DNA of 64,000 nt. Origin: Cadophora sp. MPI-SDFR-AT-0126. Lineage: Eukaryota; Ascomycota; Leotiomycetes; Helotiales; Ploettnerulaceae. Position 1 is the first letter of the stretch, and the number at the start of each line of letters is the position of its first letter. The notes beneath the pieces were generated by a model. That model was not told where the DNA came from, searched no databases, and saw nothing but the letters and a program-made list of their open reading frames with translations. A program made the translations under genes and the position numbers. The DNA is taken from assembly GCA_020747065.1 (NCBI GenBank), contig JAGMVK010000007.1, positions 1,550,001 to 1,614,000 on the forward strand. The letters are read 5' to 3'. Of this stretch, positions 24,190-35,964 are shown one piece after another.

Positions 24190-24359
24190 GGATACGGATG
24201 ATACCCAGGAAAGAGAGGGAGTTTCGGTTTGTATACAGCAAGGTGCTGCTACCTTTTGAAAAAGATCTATTCATACGCTGGAGATGTGTCTATGTAAGAC
24301 TCACTAAAGTACTGGGTATCTCAAACCCTACCTATGAATGCTGATGATACAAGAATTAT

Positions 24360-25433
24360 TTAATCGCTTGCAGTGTCCTCGTCCTCACTGCGCGCTTTCA
24401 TCTCCTTCAATCCTCCCTTTCCCTTTCCCTTTCCGCCCTTCTTAGCCTTGACACCCTTACCCCTCAGTCCAATCGGCACTTCCTTTCTCACCTCTCCATC
24501 CTCGAACAGTACGCCGATATCGGCTCTGCGAGCAACGACCTTCTTCCAGTTTACTTTGGAAATGCCACCATTGGAATCGCCCTCAGTGACGACGTTACCG
24601 GCCTCAGTTCGTGCCCAGCGGATCTTGGGCTCAGCCTCCATGATCTGGCGGAGGTTGATATGGATGGAGACATCGGCGTCACTCTTTGGGGCTCTAACTT
24701 CGGAGCCGTCCTCTTGTACGACGATGGTAGCGAATTGGAGGAGAGCCTGGCCGCCAGCTCGCTTGATGCCTCCCGAAGCGAGGATGAGAGGGTAGTTGGC
24801 GTAGGAGGTCTCGTAGACGATGAAGTCTGGAAGGTCCTCAGTAGTAGTGGTGAGAGGGGTGAACTTGGGGGCTGCGGCGGAAGTGGGGCTCATGGGTCCG
24901 GAAGGAGTGGGGTTGGCCTTAATGAGGTAGTTGGAGGAGAGGGGTTCTTCGGCTTCAGGGTCTTCTTTGCTTTCTGGCTTGAGCTTCAGACTGAAGCGGG
25001 ATTTGGAGGAGGGGGATTCGACGAGGTCTTTGAGCTCGGAAAATGTGACTTCCAGGGAGGAGAGGTTTGGTCGTTGGAGCTACCGTCTGTTAGATGCAGG
25101 ATCGAAAAGATGCATTTGGTGTAGTATTTTGAGACTCACCACTTGTTCACACTCCACCCAGCCTTCGGAATCAGCTACGAGCTTCTCCTCACCCTCGACT
25201 TGCTCCTCGCCCTCCTCGATTGTCCGCTTCAAGACCCAGGTCAAGGCTTTGGATATCATCCCCTCGCGGTCGTCAACGACGCTGTATCCTCGGCCACGGC
25301 CCTTGGTCTTGGAGACACTTCCGCCGTGCTTACTACGGCCGTGTCTGGAAGCATTTGGGGAAATTGGAGAAGGATCCATGATCTCACGATCAAGGGAGAG
25401 ATTCTGAAGAGGTTGAAGAACTGCGGCGGCCAT
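24360..25433 (-). CDS. Tpt1/KptA-like protein lacking catalytic residues
   Basis: Two exons, 25433-25140 and 25079-24360 (60-nt intron, GTGAGT donor, GGTAG acceptor), give 337 aa. The fold pattern of tRNA 2'-phosphotransferase is clear in order: SKALTWVL (61-68), VTFSELKDLVE with KSRF (109-127), YLIKANP (149-155), YANYPLILASGGI (191-203), and VSIHINL followed by the KVVARRADIGVLFEDGEV strand pattern. However, the residues Tpt1 uses for catalysis and NAD+ binding are changed: LLRHG is VLKRT (69-70), IRANQGHS is IKANPTPS, HGT is YET (187-189), and the R-x-H-x-H segment is GGQALLQFA. The C-terminus is a Lys/Gly-rich tail. Known Tpt1 removes the splice-junction 2'-phosphate from tRNA; this protein probably cannot, and may bind RNA or ADP-ribose-like ligands instead. 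It is convergent with Rad26L, 171 bases away. Confidence 0.82.
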
Positions 25434-28400
25434 TGTGAATATTGAAAGAGGATTGGTGTTAAGACACGAGAACTGTTGGTATCAAAATTGGGTATTGATG
25501 AAGAGTAAGAATCAGAGGAAGTAGAAGAGAGGAAGGTTATGAAATGAGACAGAAGAACAAACGGGCAGACCTGCAAGATATATGGAAAGGCAGTCCTCCT
25601 TCGGGGGGAACGGTGAAACCAGACCTTCCTTTCCTAGATCCGCGTCCCATGCAGAAGCTGTCAACAAAAAACGCGAAGCTTGCCAATGCCAGCGTGCTGT
25701 TGCAGAGCCCAGCCAACGGCTTCGCGCCTTCACATTTACCCATTCTCTTGCCTGCATATCGATGCACCAAGTCATAGGTACTTACTGCCTCCGTTCGTGT
25801 CTAGCAGCGGGGTCGTTCCTGCACCGCTTTGCAAGTCTGAAGCTATACACATGGCGGTGTGGATCTCGTGTGACAGCGAAGCGATTAGCCCACGGCTCGA
25901 CCCGCAACAGGACGCGTGCGAGTCTCTCATGCGTTCGTTTTGAGGGCTGGCGGGTCTTCAGATGGCGAATCGTGAGGTTAGGAGAGAGGCGGGAAGAGCG
26001 GTGTACAGAACCTCGCTTGAGTTGGCTTCCACGAATAGGATGTTTATCACGTGTTTCGCCCCCTTGGGGCGGTTCTGGCGGAAGCAAGGACGAGTTTCGG
26101 AAAAGGCGTATGAAGAGACCCCATGTGACGGATTTCTTGCATTTTTGAATTCTGTTTTGGGTAGAGGGGTCGAGAGAGGGGTAGCTACATCGGATCTAAA
26201 TGCAGGGTACAGCTTACAGCTGTAACCAAGATTTGTGTGTTGTCACGTCTTTAAATCCCCGATATCAATATATGGCTGTACTCCACTTCGGTACATGAGG
26301 TTGCCTGCTAGTGAGCCTGAAACTGCTCTCGACTTCAGAACAGAGAAGAAACAGCCCTGAAGAACGTTAAAATAACATAATGAAACTCAGCAATCATAAT
26401 TTCGACATAAGTGCTTTGGATTCCACGGATACAAAGAGAAACACAAGTGTTTCACGGCCGCGGAGACAGAACAAGTTTGTTTACATCTACCGCCTTAGCT
26501 CCACTAGTCAGCATACAGTGAGGTGACTCCCACGGGCGACATCATGTAATGTATCATGCACTGCACGAGTTTGCTCCTCTCAGTTGCGTTGACACGATCC
26601 ACTTCCAAGTAGATGCCGAATCCACCGAAGAGAGTGGAAGAATACAAGAAGGCCACACTGGCTGTCCGAAGCAAGAAGCTGAAAACAGTCGACGTTGGCT
26701 CATTCGTGGCAAGTTGTACTTTGTCATGAGATGATTTGGCCGAGTCGACATACGTCTAGGCACGCAACTTGTCACAGTAATCTGGAGACAGAACTGACGA
26801 TACTGTACAAGCCAACGCTTGATGAGCTGCTAGTCTGCGACGATACATCCACACAGGCGCCAGATGGGCGATGGTTTGAACAGCTCTTCCAAGACCATTC
26901 AAAGTCAGCCGCCCTTGCGAGTCGGTTCTGGTCTCTCAGATCACATAGTGCACCCGACATTACCCCGCAGCTGATCCAGCTCCATCGCCCATGTCCTAGA
27001 TGATGATAGCAGGGGCACCTGATGCATCCTTTGAAACCATACTCCACTTTTGGGCTGGTATGCGGGATCAAGCTTGCCCTTCAGCGAGTTTGAACGCAGA
27101 GGCGTTACGCTCATCCGACAAGTTGCCATGAAAGAATCCATTGACCACAAATCGTATAGCGTAAGGGCAAAACTTAACAGGAGTCCGAAGGCATATATCT
27201 ACAAAAAACTACCTCAGTACAACATTGGAGGAGAATTCGAAAGAAGCAATGACTAACTCAAATAGATTTAGGTTCGAAACCTCTCGGCATTTCAAGACTT
27301 TGAAAAGTCACGATGCTCAATGACTCTGCTCGAAAGGGGTTGCGGGGCGGAAACAGACCGAGGAATCCTCCGAGGAATTCCGTGATTGTTAACAGAAACC
27401 TGATTTGCAATTGAAGCTCTTGAAGCAAAGATCAAACGCGATAAATCCTTGTATTCCCTGAACCGAGAAGCACAAGACAGCCTGAAAATAGACCACAAAT
27501 TAGCACTTTCTGGTGCTAATAAAGACAGCCAAATCCAGTCCCATAAAGTAAAGAGATAGGCAATTGTGTACGGAGTAGGTGCAAGAACGAGACAATCTGA
27601 AAGTGTACTCGAGTGACAGCTCGAAGGACGACTCGATACCAGCACAGGGACTTCAGGGCTGACTGGAACGCCACCCAGAACGCCACATTGTGGTTGTTCA
27701 TCACCAGCCACCTCCAGGGGCTATCAGCGGCATTATCATCTTCAGGTGACCATCATGGAGCCTCCACCGACGACGGTGATGAGTCTTGGTGAGAGATGTG
27801 CGCCTTGGGCTGGAGCTCACCGATGCTCCTGTAGAATTTGAGCCCTCTGTCCGAGGTTTGGTTGGACGGGACGATAATGTGTTGATGCGACTCCGACCGA
27901 AAGCCCCAAATGTCCCTAGCGGCACCGGGATGAAGCTGAGTGAGGGAGTGAAACAAAGCCAATCTATCTGCATGTACCTATCCATATTGCCCGAGGAAGC
28001 AGAAGCGTCAATGAATTATGTTTAGTGTCGTGGCTTCTTTTGGATGTCGGTGATATTGCCGGATATCTCCTCAGGTAAATAGAATTGCTGCTCCGGTCTA
28101 TCTGAAGGGCGACGGAGGGTCGCGTACGTTGTCGTGTCTTGTGAATATGCCGCCCCTCGATATTATACGGGCATTGAGGCTGTGTAGAAATATTGCCTTC
28201 TAGACCTCCTCACGTCATATCGTATGAATCCACCCCGATGCATGACTCCAAAACTCCACGATCCCTTGTGTCAGGGTCCATCTTGCATCGAATACATCAC
28301 GGTGTGATAATTAATGTAGATAGTGTGGATTGTGAGGGTTTTGAATGAGCGTTCGAAGATAACAATTGAGAGACTTGGTGGTTGAGATGAAGTGAAGTTT

Positions 28401-28785
28401 CCTCTTGAGAATGAAGATGAAAAAGGGGTGCCCAGGCATTTTACCCACAGGCTGGCTCACCATACCATGCAAGGCTCCAGGGGGGTTGGTTCTGGCAATT
28501 CAGCGTCGCTAAGGTCTGGGGCGTTGCCACTAAAGTGATAGCGCCAATATTGCCATCAAGGAGCTCCGTCAAAACGTTATCGGCTGCGACCGGACCTTCC
28601 TCTTTCTTTCACAAAAAAACATGTATTTTGGTTGATAACATCCATTGATACTAGGGCAGGATAGTTGGTCTGGCTTTGCTTCGGATTTGAGCTGTTGTGT
28701 TAAGGATCGCAGGGCTGGATAGGAAAGGTATTGATACGGAGGACCCATATCAAGAATTGCGACAAGACAGGGGTTTGAGAACATC
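25434..28785. other. 3.3-kb intergenic region
   Basis: The largest gap in the left half. A 188-codon plus-strand frame (25582-26148) is Arg/Ser-rich without motifs and sits in the promoter side of the Tpt1-like gene. Minus frames near 26772-27150 and 27292-27985 are also motif-free. I see no transposon ends or RNA gene. It may hold old, decayed sequence. Confidence 0.45.
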
Positions 28786-30680
28786 ATGTCAATCTCCCCT
28801 CAGCCAAAGTCGCCAGCGAATTATGGGACAATCGATAATTGCGATACAGAGAGCAATGATTCAGATGACATTTCACCACATGGAACGGACTACCGGAACC
28901 AGGCTCTCCCCGGTATTCACCATGAACCATCCTTTGACAGGGCCCGACGACGGTCTTTCATCGTGGAGGACGAGGATCCTCTTCAAATCGAGCCACCGAC
29001 GATGAAGAAGAAAGAGGAGACAGTAACTTGGTCGAGTCTACCGCATAAAAGTCAATTGGCCATCTTGACGCTTGCAAGACTTTCTGAGCCACTGGTCCAG
29101 ACTTCATTAAGGTCTTACTTGTTCTATCAATTGCGATCCTTTGACCGAAGTCTGCCCGCATCAACTATTGCTTCTCAAGCAGGAATCATGCAAGGTTCAT
29201 TTGCTGCAGCACAACTCTGCACAGCTATGTTATGGGGACGATTCTCAGACCGAGGCGGCCGTAAGCGGATTCTGCTCATCGGCCTGTCCGGAACAACCAT
29301 CTCATGCCTTGGTTTCGGCTTCTCAAGAAACTTTTACCAGGCTTTGATGTGTCGGATGCTGGGCGGTGCTTTGAATGGGAACGTGGGCGTCATGAGAACG
29401 ATGATCAGCGAGATCGTAAGAGAGAAGAAGTTCCAGTCAAGGGCATTTTTAATTCTTCCAATGGTTGCGAACATAGGAAGTATTATAGGGCCCATGATTG
29501 GCGGTATCACGTCTGATCCAGCTGGAAATTTTCCATTAATCTTTGGCGGAAATTGGTTCCTTGAAAAGTTCCCTTACGCACCACCGAATCTGATTAGTGC
29601 GATGTTCCTCTCTTGTGCTGCTATGGCGGTATTCTTTGGCTTGGAAGAGGTAAGACCCTCCACGGATACCGTCTATAATGTACTAACAACAACTAGACAC
29701 ACGAAGGTTATGCTCATCAGAAGGATATCGGTATTACTTTCCGCCGCAAAGTGTTTTCGGCCATCAGCTGCTTCTTCGGAGGCAAGAAGGAAGGCTACGA
29801 ACCACTTACAGCTTCGTCGCCCATCGGCCCAAACGGGCACATCATTGAATACGACCCTGACACCAAACCACGAAAACGTGTTGCACCACGTTATAAAAAC
29901 AAGCTTCCTTTCCGTCGAATTTTCACCTACAACGTCGTCTGTACGCTCATCTGCCACGCACTAATGTCTCTCTCCATGGGCACCTTCCAAAACATCTGGT
30001 ACTCGTTCCTCTCAACGCCCGTCTATGATCCTGCGAACCCACCAGAGAACTACACGCCTCATCTCCCATTCATCTTCACAGGCGGTATCGGTCTCCCACC
30101 CCGCTCCGTCGGATTCGTCATGGCGATCCTAGGTTCCATCGGCATAACCCTCCAGCTCTTTCTATATCCCATCGTCAATCAACGTCTCGGTACCGTCCGA
30201 TCCTGGCGTATCTTTCTTTACTGCTTTCCGGTCGTCTACACTATCGTTCCATTCCTCTCGCTCATTCCCTCTACGACCCCACCTCCAAGCCAAAAGACCG
30301 GTTTTCCGATCTGGGCTGCTCTTACTTCCCTCCTCTTTGTACAAGTTGTTGGTCGAACTTTCGCAAGCCCCGCAACGACGATCCTCATCAACAACTGTAG
30401 TCCACATCCCAGTGTTCTAGGTACGATCCACGGAATTGGACAGAGTGCAAGTAGTGCAGCGAGGACAGTTGGTCCCGCGCTAGGCGGCTGGTTGTACGGC
30501 GTTGGGTTGAAGAACGGAGTTGTAGGCGCGATGTTCTGGGTTCTGGCTTGCGTGGCGGTGTTCTCTATCATTGCTAGTAACTGGGTGCGAGAGGGCGATG
30601 GGCATGAGATTCGCTTAGAAGGAGATGATGAGGCTGAGGCGGAAGCGGAAGCAGAGAATGCGCCGCTGTTAAGAAAATGA
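28786..30680 (+). CDS. MFS transporter, DHA1/Tet-like group
   Basis: Two exons, 28786-29649 and 29697-30680, joined over a 47-nt intron (GTAAGA donor, TACTAAC branch), give 615 aa. A hydrophilic 85-residue N-terminus precedes the first membrane helix. MFS motif A is clear (GRFSDRGGRKRILLIG), and CRMLGGALNGNVGVMRTMISEI fits the Tet-like/YCR023C-type drug:H+ antiporter group, as does the pattern of 12 helices with a long charged central loop (about 290-370). The C-terminus ends in an acidic Glu/Ala run. Proteins like this usually sit in plasma or vacuolar membranes and export small molecules or metal complexes; the substrate is unknown. Start: the ATG at 28786. Intact. Confidence 0.88.
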
Positions 30681-31021
30681 AGGGTAGACTCTTGGATAGA
30701 TAAGAGCTTGTATGAGTCTGTTTTACTTTGTAGATTGCTTGGGACTTTTGGGTGGGCTTTTGCTGGCGTTGTGGTTTTTGAATACCCTTTCTAGAGCCGT
30801 CCTTGTAGACAGGCATTGTATTAGACAAGACGTAGATTTTATAATTACAACACTTCCGACACCGGAATAGCTCGTCGTTATATTATCTCGTGTATATTTG
30901 TGCAGACAATTGCCAATTTGTTTTGTTTGCATCGAAGATGAGAATGCATTAAGCGAATTTTAATTTGTCTTAATGATCGGCATCGTTGGCTTCATCACTG
31001 CTGTCTAGCACAGCACAACTC
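30681..31021. other. Convergent intergenic
   Basis: AT-rich 3' flank shared by the MFS gene and the convergent secreted-protein gene. No gene or RNA seen. Confidence 0.6.
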
Positions 31022-32205
31022 TTAATCCTCGAATATAAATTTACACGCGTCAACCAAATCACTCACACCACTCAAATCCCCTAGCAAATCTAGCACTTCT
31101 TTCCCCAACCCATCATCCTCACCTCCATCCACACCGCTATCCCTCCCATCAACATCCACCCCACCCAGCCTCTGCACAACCCTCACATTCCCACCGAGGA
31201 CCCCCACAAAGTTCTTGATAGCCCTCAGTCTCCCCAACACCGGCACAGCAAAACTCGCAAGGTTGGAGGCACAATCGACGACTTTGAAGACGGGATTGGA
31301 ATCGAGCGTGTTGGTGATGCACGCTGTGATGTCGCTGAGTGTGGAGAGTGCGTCTTCGATTGAATTTGATCTGGTCTGTAGGGAGGACGAGGAGCGTATG
31401 GCTAGGAAGGGGAGGTCAATATCTTTCAGAAGGTCTGAGATATCAGACTCGACATCCTTAATCACATCGCTGACATGCGTAGCTACCGCTCCAGCTGCGT
31501 CCTCGACACCAGAAACAACCTTCGTCGCAGCATCATGAATTGCTTCACCAGCTCCTTGTACCACACTCTCTACAGCATCGATAATCTGTCCAGCTGCTGC
31601 AGTAGCAATTGGTAATACAGCTGTGACTTCTGACTCACAGCCGACAAGTGCACTTTCAGCTGTTGATACGGCGCCAGGGACGTCGATGACGGATGTGATG
31701 GGGGCGAATATGGATGTTACTTTACTGGCATTTTCTTGGATGGAAGAGTCGATTGCGTTGATGAGAGTGGTGAGACGGGGGAGCCTAGAGGTTAAGGAAT
31801 TGATAGGATCTGACAGGCAGGAGGAGAGGCCGGTGAGGAAGTCCGAAAGAGGATCACCGGAGCTGGAGCTCAGATTGGGGGTGCTGAGGGCCGAGTCTGG
31901 GATGGAGAGGATGAGCGTTAGGAGAGACTGGACACTGTTGAGGGTATTGCCTTTTAAAGGAAGGCTTGGAAGAGGGGCTCCCGGGTTGGGACAGCGATGA
32001 GTGTGCTGGTGTTGTAGTAAGAGAGTGTGAACTTTGGTGCTGGAGGACTGCAGGACGTTGGAGATGTGCTGGGTGCTGATAGGGCTGTTATGGTGGGTGT
32101 AGTCGTTGTTGCTATTGATGTTGCCGGAATTGCGTGCGCGGAAACGCAATTTATGGTCGCTAACAGAATAGTTGTCCAAGCGAAGGACCAGAGGAACAGT
32201 AGATG
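31022..32205 (-). CDS. Secreted protein of unknown function, apparent frame break
   Basis: The ATG at 32205 opens a good signal peptide (TTILLATINCVSAHA) followed by Thr/Pro/Ser-rich sequence, but that frame stops at about 31954. A second frame, open from about 32179 to 31022 (over 380 codons), contains no ATG at all, so it must be entered from the first. It encodes Ser/Leu/Ala/Val-rich amphipathic sequence with repeated V-x-D-V/A-x-x patterns, a few Cys, and ends DACKFIFED. The switch needs a one-base shift between about 32100 and 31950; I find no GT/AG pair with a normal donor there (a CTAAC...CCCAG acceptor exists near 31890). Either an unusual intron, a real frameshift, or a sequence error. 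Signal peptide plus composition suggests a secreted or wall protein. Confidence 0.6.
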
Positions 32206-33169
32206 CATTTTTAGTATGCTTCGAGCAAGAAGCTCAAATGTTCAAACAAGAGATCGTTGCGGAGAGAAGAGAACAGTGAAGGAGACTTAGCTCACTACTT
32301 CAAGAACGTAACGAGGAAGTAGATACAAACGAATAGAAGTGTCTCAAAGCATCCGAAAAATATCGTTCGAGAGGAATCAATGCATACTTATCCATAACAT
32401 CAGACCAGAACTCATTCCTTCAACAAGCATCTCGAACACCAACATGTTTTGAGACATGATAAGATGAGGCCTTCCAGAAGAGACCGCGGATTTTTCATCC
32501 TTATCAGGAGATCTGCCTCATCCTCCGGGCTTAACTATGTGGTGTTCCAATGGAGATGAGCACGTACGCCCTGATAGAGGCCACTTTAAGCTTATCAAGC
32601 CATTGAGTATTCCCAGAACCTTGGGCTGGATATGCAGGGGGGCTTTATTCTGCCCACCAAAGCTCTCCGAAGGATTTGAAAGACACAAGCGCTTGTAGCG
32701 TTTTGCCAGAAGAGCGACTTCCCCCGCGACCAAACAGCCTAGCTGCGGCCGAAGCCGCTGAGCCTCTTTGCCGACCTAGCGCTTAGTTTGGAGGTTGAGC
32801 CTCTGATGTTTAAGGGAAAATGCATGGTTGTGAGTGGTCACAGTTTTCGCTTGAAAGCTGACGATGAAATAATTGCAGATTTTGAGAGCGGCGTAGAAAT
32901 CTAGACAGCGCAGAGCGGGAAAACATCCATTCCCTTGAACTAGGGTATGTAAATCTGTTATCTTGTCAATTCCAGATTTTCATTGCAAACGTGCAGTATC
33001 ATGCCATTTCCCGTGGCTCGAATCGTACCCTGAGAGCCGACCTCAACTCAGTCATAAGCCCAATGGTATTCTTGATGCAAAAATTCTTTCAGACCTTTAC
33101 CCAAACGCCAATCTCACATGTCCATGTTCCTCCTTACGCCTATCAAATGCCAGGCTCGTTACCCAGTCC
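32206..33169. other. Intergenic
   Basis: Upstream of the secreted-protein gene and downstream of the DOMON-b561 gene. Short ORFs only; nothing recognised. Confidence 0.55.
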
Positions 33170-34652
33170 TCAAACAAACTGCCTGCCCTGTACAGACTCC
33201 TGGTAGACAGGAGGGTGATTCCGCTGCTGGTAATCCATCTGATTGAGATTGATGTCGCTTGAAGGTCCAGAGCTGTGTGCGGCCATCCACGGTTGTGCTT
33301 GGTACCCTGTCGGCTCATCGGCAAGTGCATTCTTCTTGCGGATGTTTCGGCGGAACCTCCAGAATGCGAATGGGCCAGCTAAGACAATGACGAAGAGCAC
33401 ACATGCGAGAAGAGCCCAGTTGTATTTGGGATTCAAGGCTAATGGGAAGCCCAGGAATCCATCGGCTATTCCAGCGGGAATAACGATTCTTCCAAGCCAA
33501 ACATGGATTGGTGCAAGTTTTGTCGTCGTTTGTGTCTTCTTATACATTCTGTGGTGGAGGAATCCGAGGACAAATTGGCCGATCATGGCTGCGATGACTA
33601 TGATGCCGAAGATCTGATGGGCGGAGTTGAAATTCTTGGACTGCCTGGATTTAGGACATGGCCTATATGGACAATTGGGCATTACTTACTCTGTTGTATT
33701 GCATGCCAGCCTTAATTCCTACACCTGCGCCAATCAAGGCCACAAGTGCAGACGCAGTCTGTGCTACTCCATGCCACTTTGGGCTATTCAAGATTCGCAG
33801 AATCATGACAGCAAGCGGCATCATCCCGACAAATGCTAAGATCATCAAAACAGCATGGACAGGAGGTGCTAAGTCCCGATCTGAATCGTCTTCCGTCTGC
33901 ACCGTTCCTGTAGCGTCCGCGAACTGCATGTTTGGCACGCCTTTCACCCCAAATGCCTTCGTCAAATCCATCGTGAAAGCTCCATATAGATCGTGGCGCT
34001 TGATACCGGCTGTCAAGGAATTGCTCTTCAGATCTCCACCAGGACCAGTTGCATAACTGAACTTCGCTGCTGTGTTTGTAGGATCGATCGAGCCACCTTT
34101 CCACGAGCGGCAGTTTCTGCACACGGCATTGACCGTATAATTTCCGTTTGCAATTTGAGTACCTGCGAGCACCTCGACGGTGATATTGTTCGTATAGGAG
34201 GGTTCGACATGCCCGTAGGAAAGTCGTGGACTGAGTGTTACGTTCTTGCCGGTAGAGTCGGAGTATGCCATGAACATCAATGAGTCGTCCATCTTGTCAC
34301 TGCCCAGCCCAATAGCCTGGATAGGTCAGTATTAAGCACAACAGAGGGAATGGGATGCTCACAATCCATGTGCTGACACTCGGACCTTGAATTGTGAAGT
34401 AGAGGTCATTGTTATCGTCTCCTTGGGGGATATTGAGAGCGAAATTGATGCTGCCATCTTTTGCGTTGAACTTCGTACCAACGGTCGTGTCGACTGCTGT
34501 TGTCGTGGAGAAAAATATTGATGCTGTTGGTTGATGTCAGCCATGGAACTCTGGGCGCGCGTTCCTGGCTCTGGGGTTCCACAGTGCTAAAACGTCCCCC
34601 GGGAATTGTACGTACCCACTGCGGCCAGCTCTAAGAAGCTTAATCTCACCAT
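33170..34652 (-). CDS. DOMON / cytochrome b561 membrane protein
   Basis: Four exons, 34652-34616, 34523-34363, 34316-33690 and 33640-33170, give 431 aa with all phases agreeing. The first 22-23 residues are a signal peptide split by an intron. Next is a DOMON domain like the haem domain of cellobiose dehydrogenase (INFALNIPQ, DLYFTIQGPSVSTWIAIGLG, SDKMDDSLMFMAYSD), then a b561-type ferric-reductase transmembrane domain with five or six helices and conserved His in APPVHAVLM, SAHQIFG, LHHRM and APIHVWLGR. The cytosolic tail is hydrophilic. Proteins like this move electrons across a membrane, outside to inside or the reverse, and may serve iron or copper reduction or extracellular oxidoreductases. 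The laccase is about 30 kb away; any link is speculation. Confidence 0.88.
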
Positions 34653-35964
34653 CTTGTCTTGCTGCACTTCAAATCACTTCACTTCACTTCTCTTTTTGCA
34701 AAGAATATCTCTGGATCGTGGTGTTTTTCCTGTCGCGATAAGAAGTTGAAATAATGAGCAGGAGAGACCAGTGTCTTTATTTAACATCGCGGCACCACAA
34801 TTAGCATTTCTCCACGCCACGCTCCCTTGCTGCAGGGCAGGGAGCTGCAGCGTGTCGCATTACTGGCCAGGCTGGCTCTTCGAGGCGCTCACTCGTTCAG
34901 ACACAGACGCCGGGAAGGCTGGCGCCAAAGAAAAGCTTGGCCAATGAAGACCAGCCAGTCTCATTCCGGCTTGGTAAAGCAATTCAGATGATTGGGTACT
35001 ATTTCGGTGATCCAGGGGCAGATGTCGGAGACGAAGGCTGTGGTGAAGCAGTTGAATGTCACTATGGGATATATTGTGGTTGGAGTACGTATACTTTTCT
35101 CCGAAGTTGCGACGTTGCCACCGATTGTCCGTTGTGGTCTCACGGAATGATCTGAAAGAGTCAGAAGAGATTGGCGAGACATGAAAATAAGAGTGAGATG
35201 ACATCCTGATCAGCTGCTTCTGGGACTTCAACGGTGATCAGATATTTTTGACGTTTTGTGTCAAACCACTGGACTGTGCAGGGCTTGAACTCAAACACCA
35301 ATGATGACAATAGTTTGCCAACGAGCCTCCTTCATATTGTCGTCAGCTAGAAGCTGCGAGCCATTCGACGTCGGCTCTTTGTAGCATTGGCAACGTTTTG
35401 TTGTCCTTTCCAATTCTGCTCTTATTTTCCTTCTCGTGTTTGTCTGTCCGGAGCCAGATTCATATCGTGTCAAGTTGACGCTGAGTACGGTGAAGCTTCT
35501 TTATTAAATTTGCACTCCCTCAGGATTCCAAGTCAAAAATCCGATATGGCTCAGCAGCATATGATTGACGGGCATGGCAAATCCGGGTGCTTTCATCGCT
35601 GGGAAGTTCTGAATTGTATTGAGTTATTGAGCCTCGCATGGAGAATGGGATGAGTAGAATGAGTGCAAACCTCCTTAACTCATCCTCTATTCCTTTCACT
35701 TTATGGTATGTCCGCTTCTCCGATGTCGAATTCTCTGCCAGTCGTCGGGCACATATTAAGCAGGGTCATGAGTAGGTCCTGAGTCGCACTTTCTGTTCCT
35801 GAAGGGAAGTGGCACAAAAGAACCTACTGCTCCTCTGGCCATACCCCATCAACATCAACATCAACATCCATTTCTCAATACAAACTTCATCGTCACCTTC
35901 GCCGTCAATAACATCGTCAATAGAATCACCAATAACAGAAGATTATCCCAACATTCTTAGGCGA
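34653..35964. other. Intergenic, divergent promoters
   Basis: Divergent promoter region of the DOMON-b561 and Ser/Arg-rich protein genes. It holds a short CATCAA repeat near its right end. The reading frame of the next gene is open from 35809 but lacks an ATG before 35965. Confidence 0.5.
35847..35868. repeat. CATCAA hexamer repeat
   Basis: Three perfect copies of CATCAA plus a partial fourth, in the putative leader of the downstream gene. Simple repeat. Confidence 0.8.

Noticed and set aside
25582..26148. 188-codon plus-strand frame starting with ATG
   Set aside because: Arg/Ser/Cys-rich without any domain-like segment, lies in the promoter side of the Tpt1-like gene, and no splice or composition evidence supports it.
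27260..27300. GGTTCGAAACC string resembling a tRNA T-arm
   Set aside because: No acceptor stem, anticodon arm or D-arm could be built around it on either strand.
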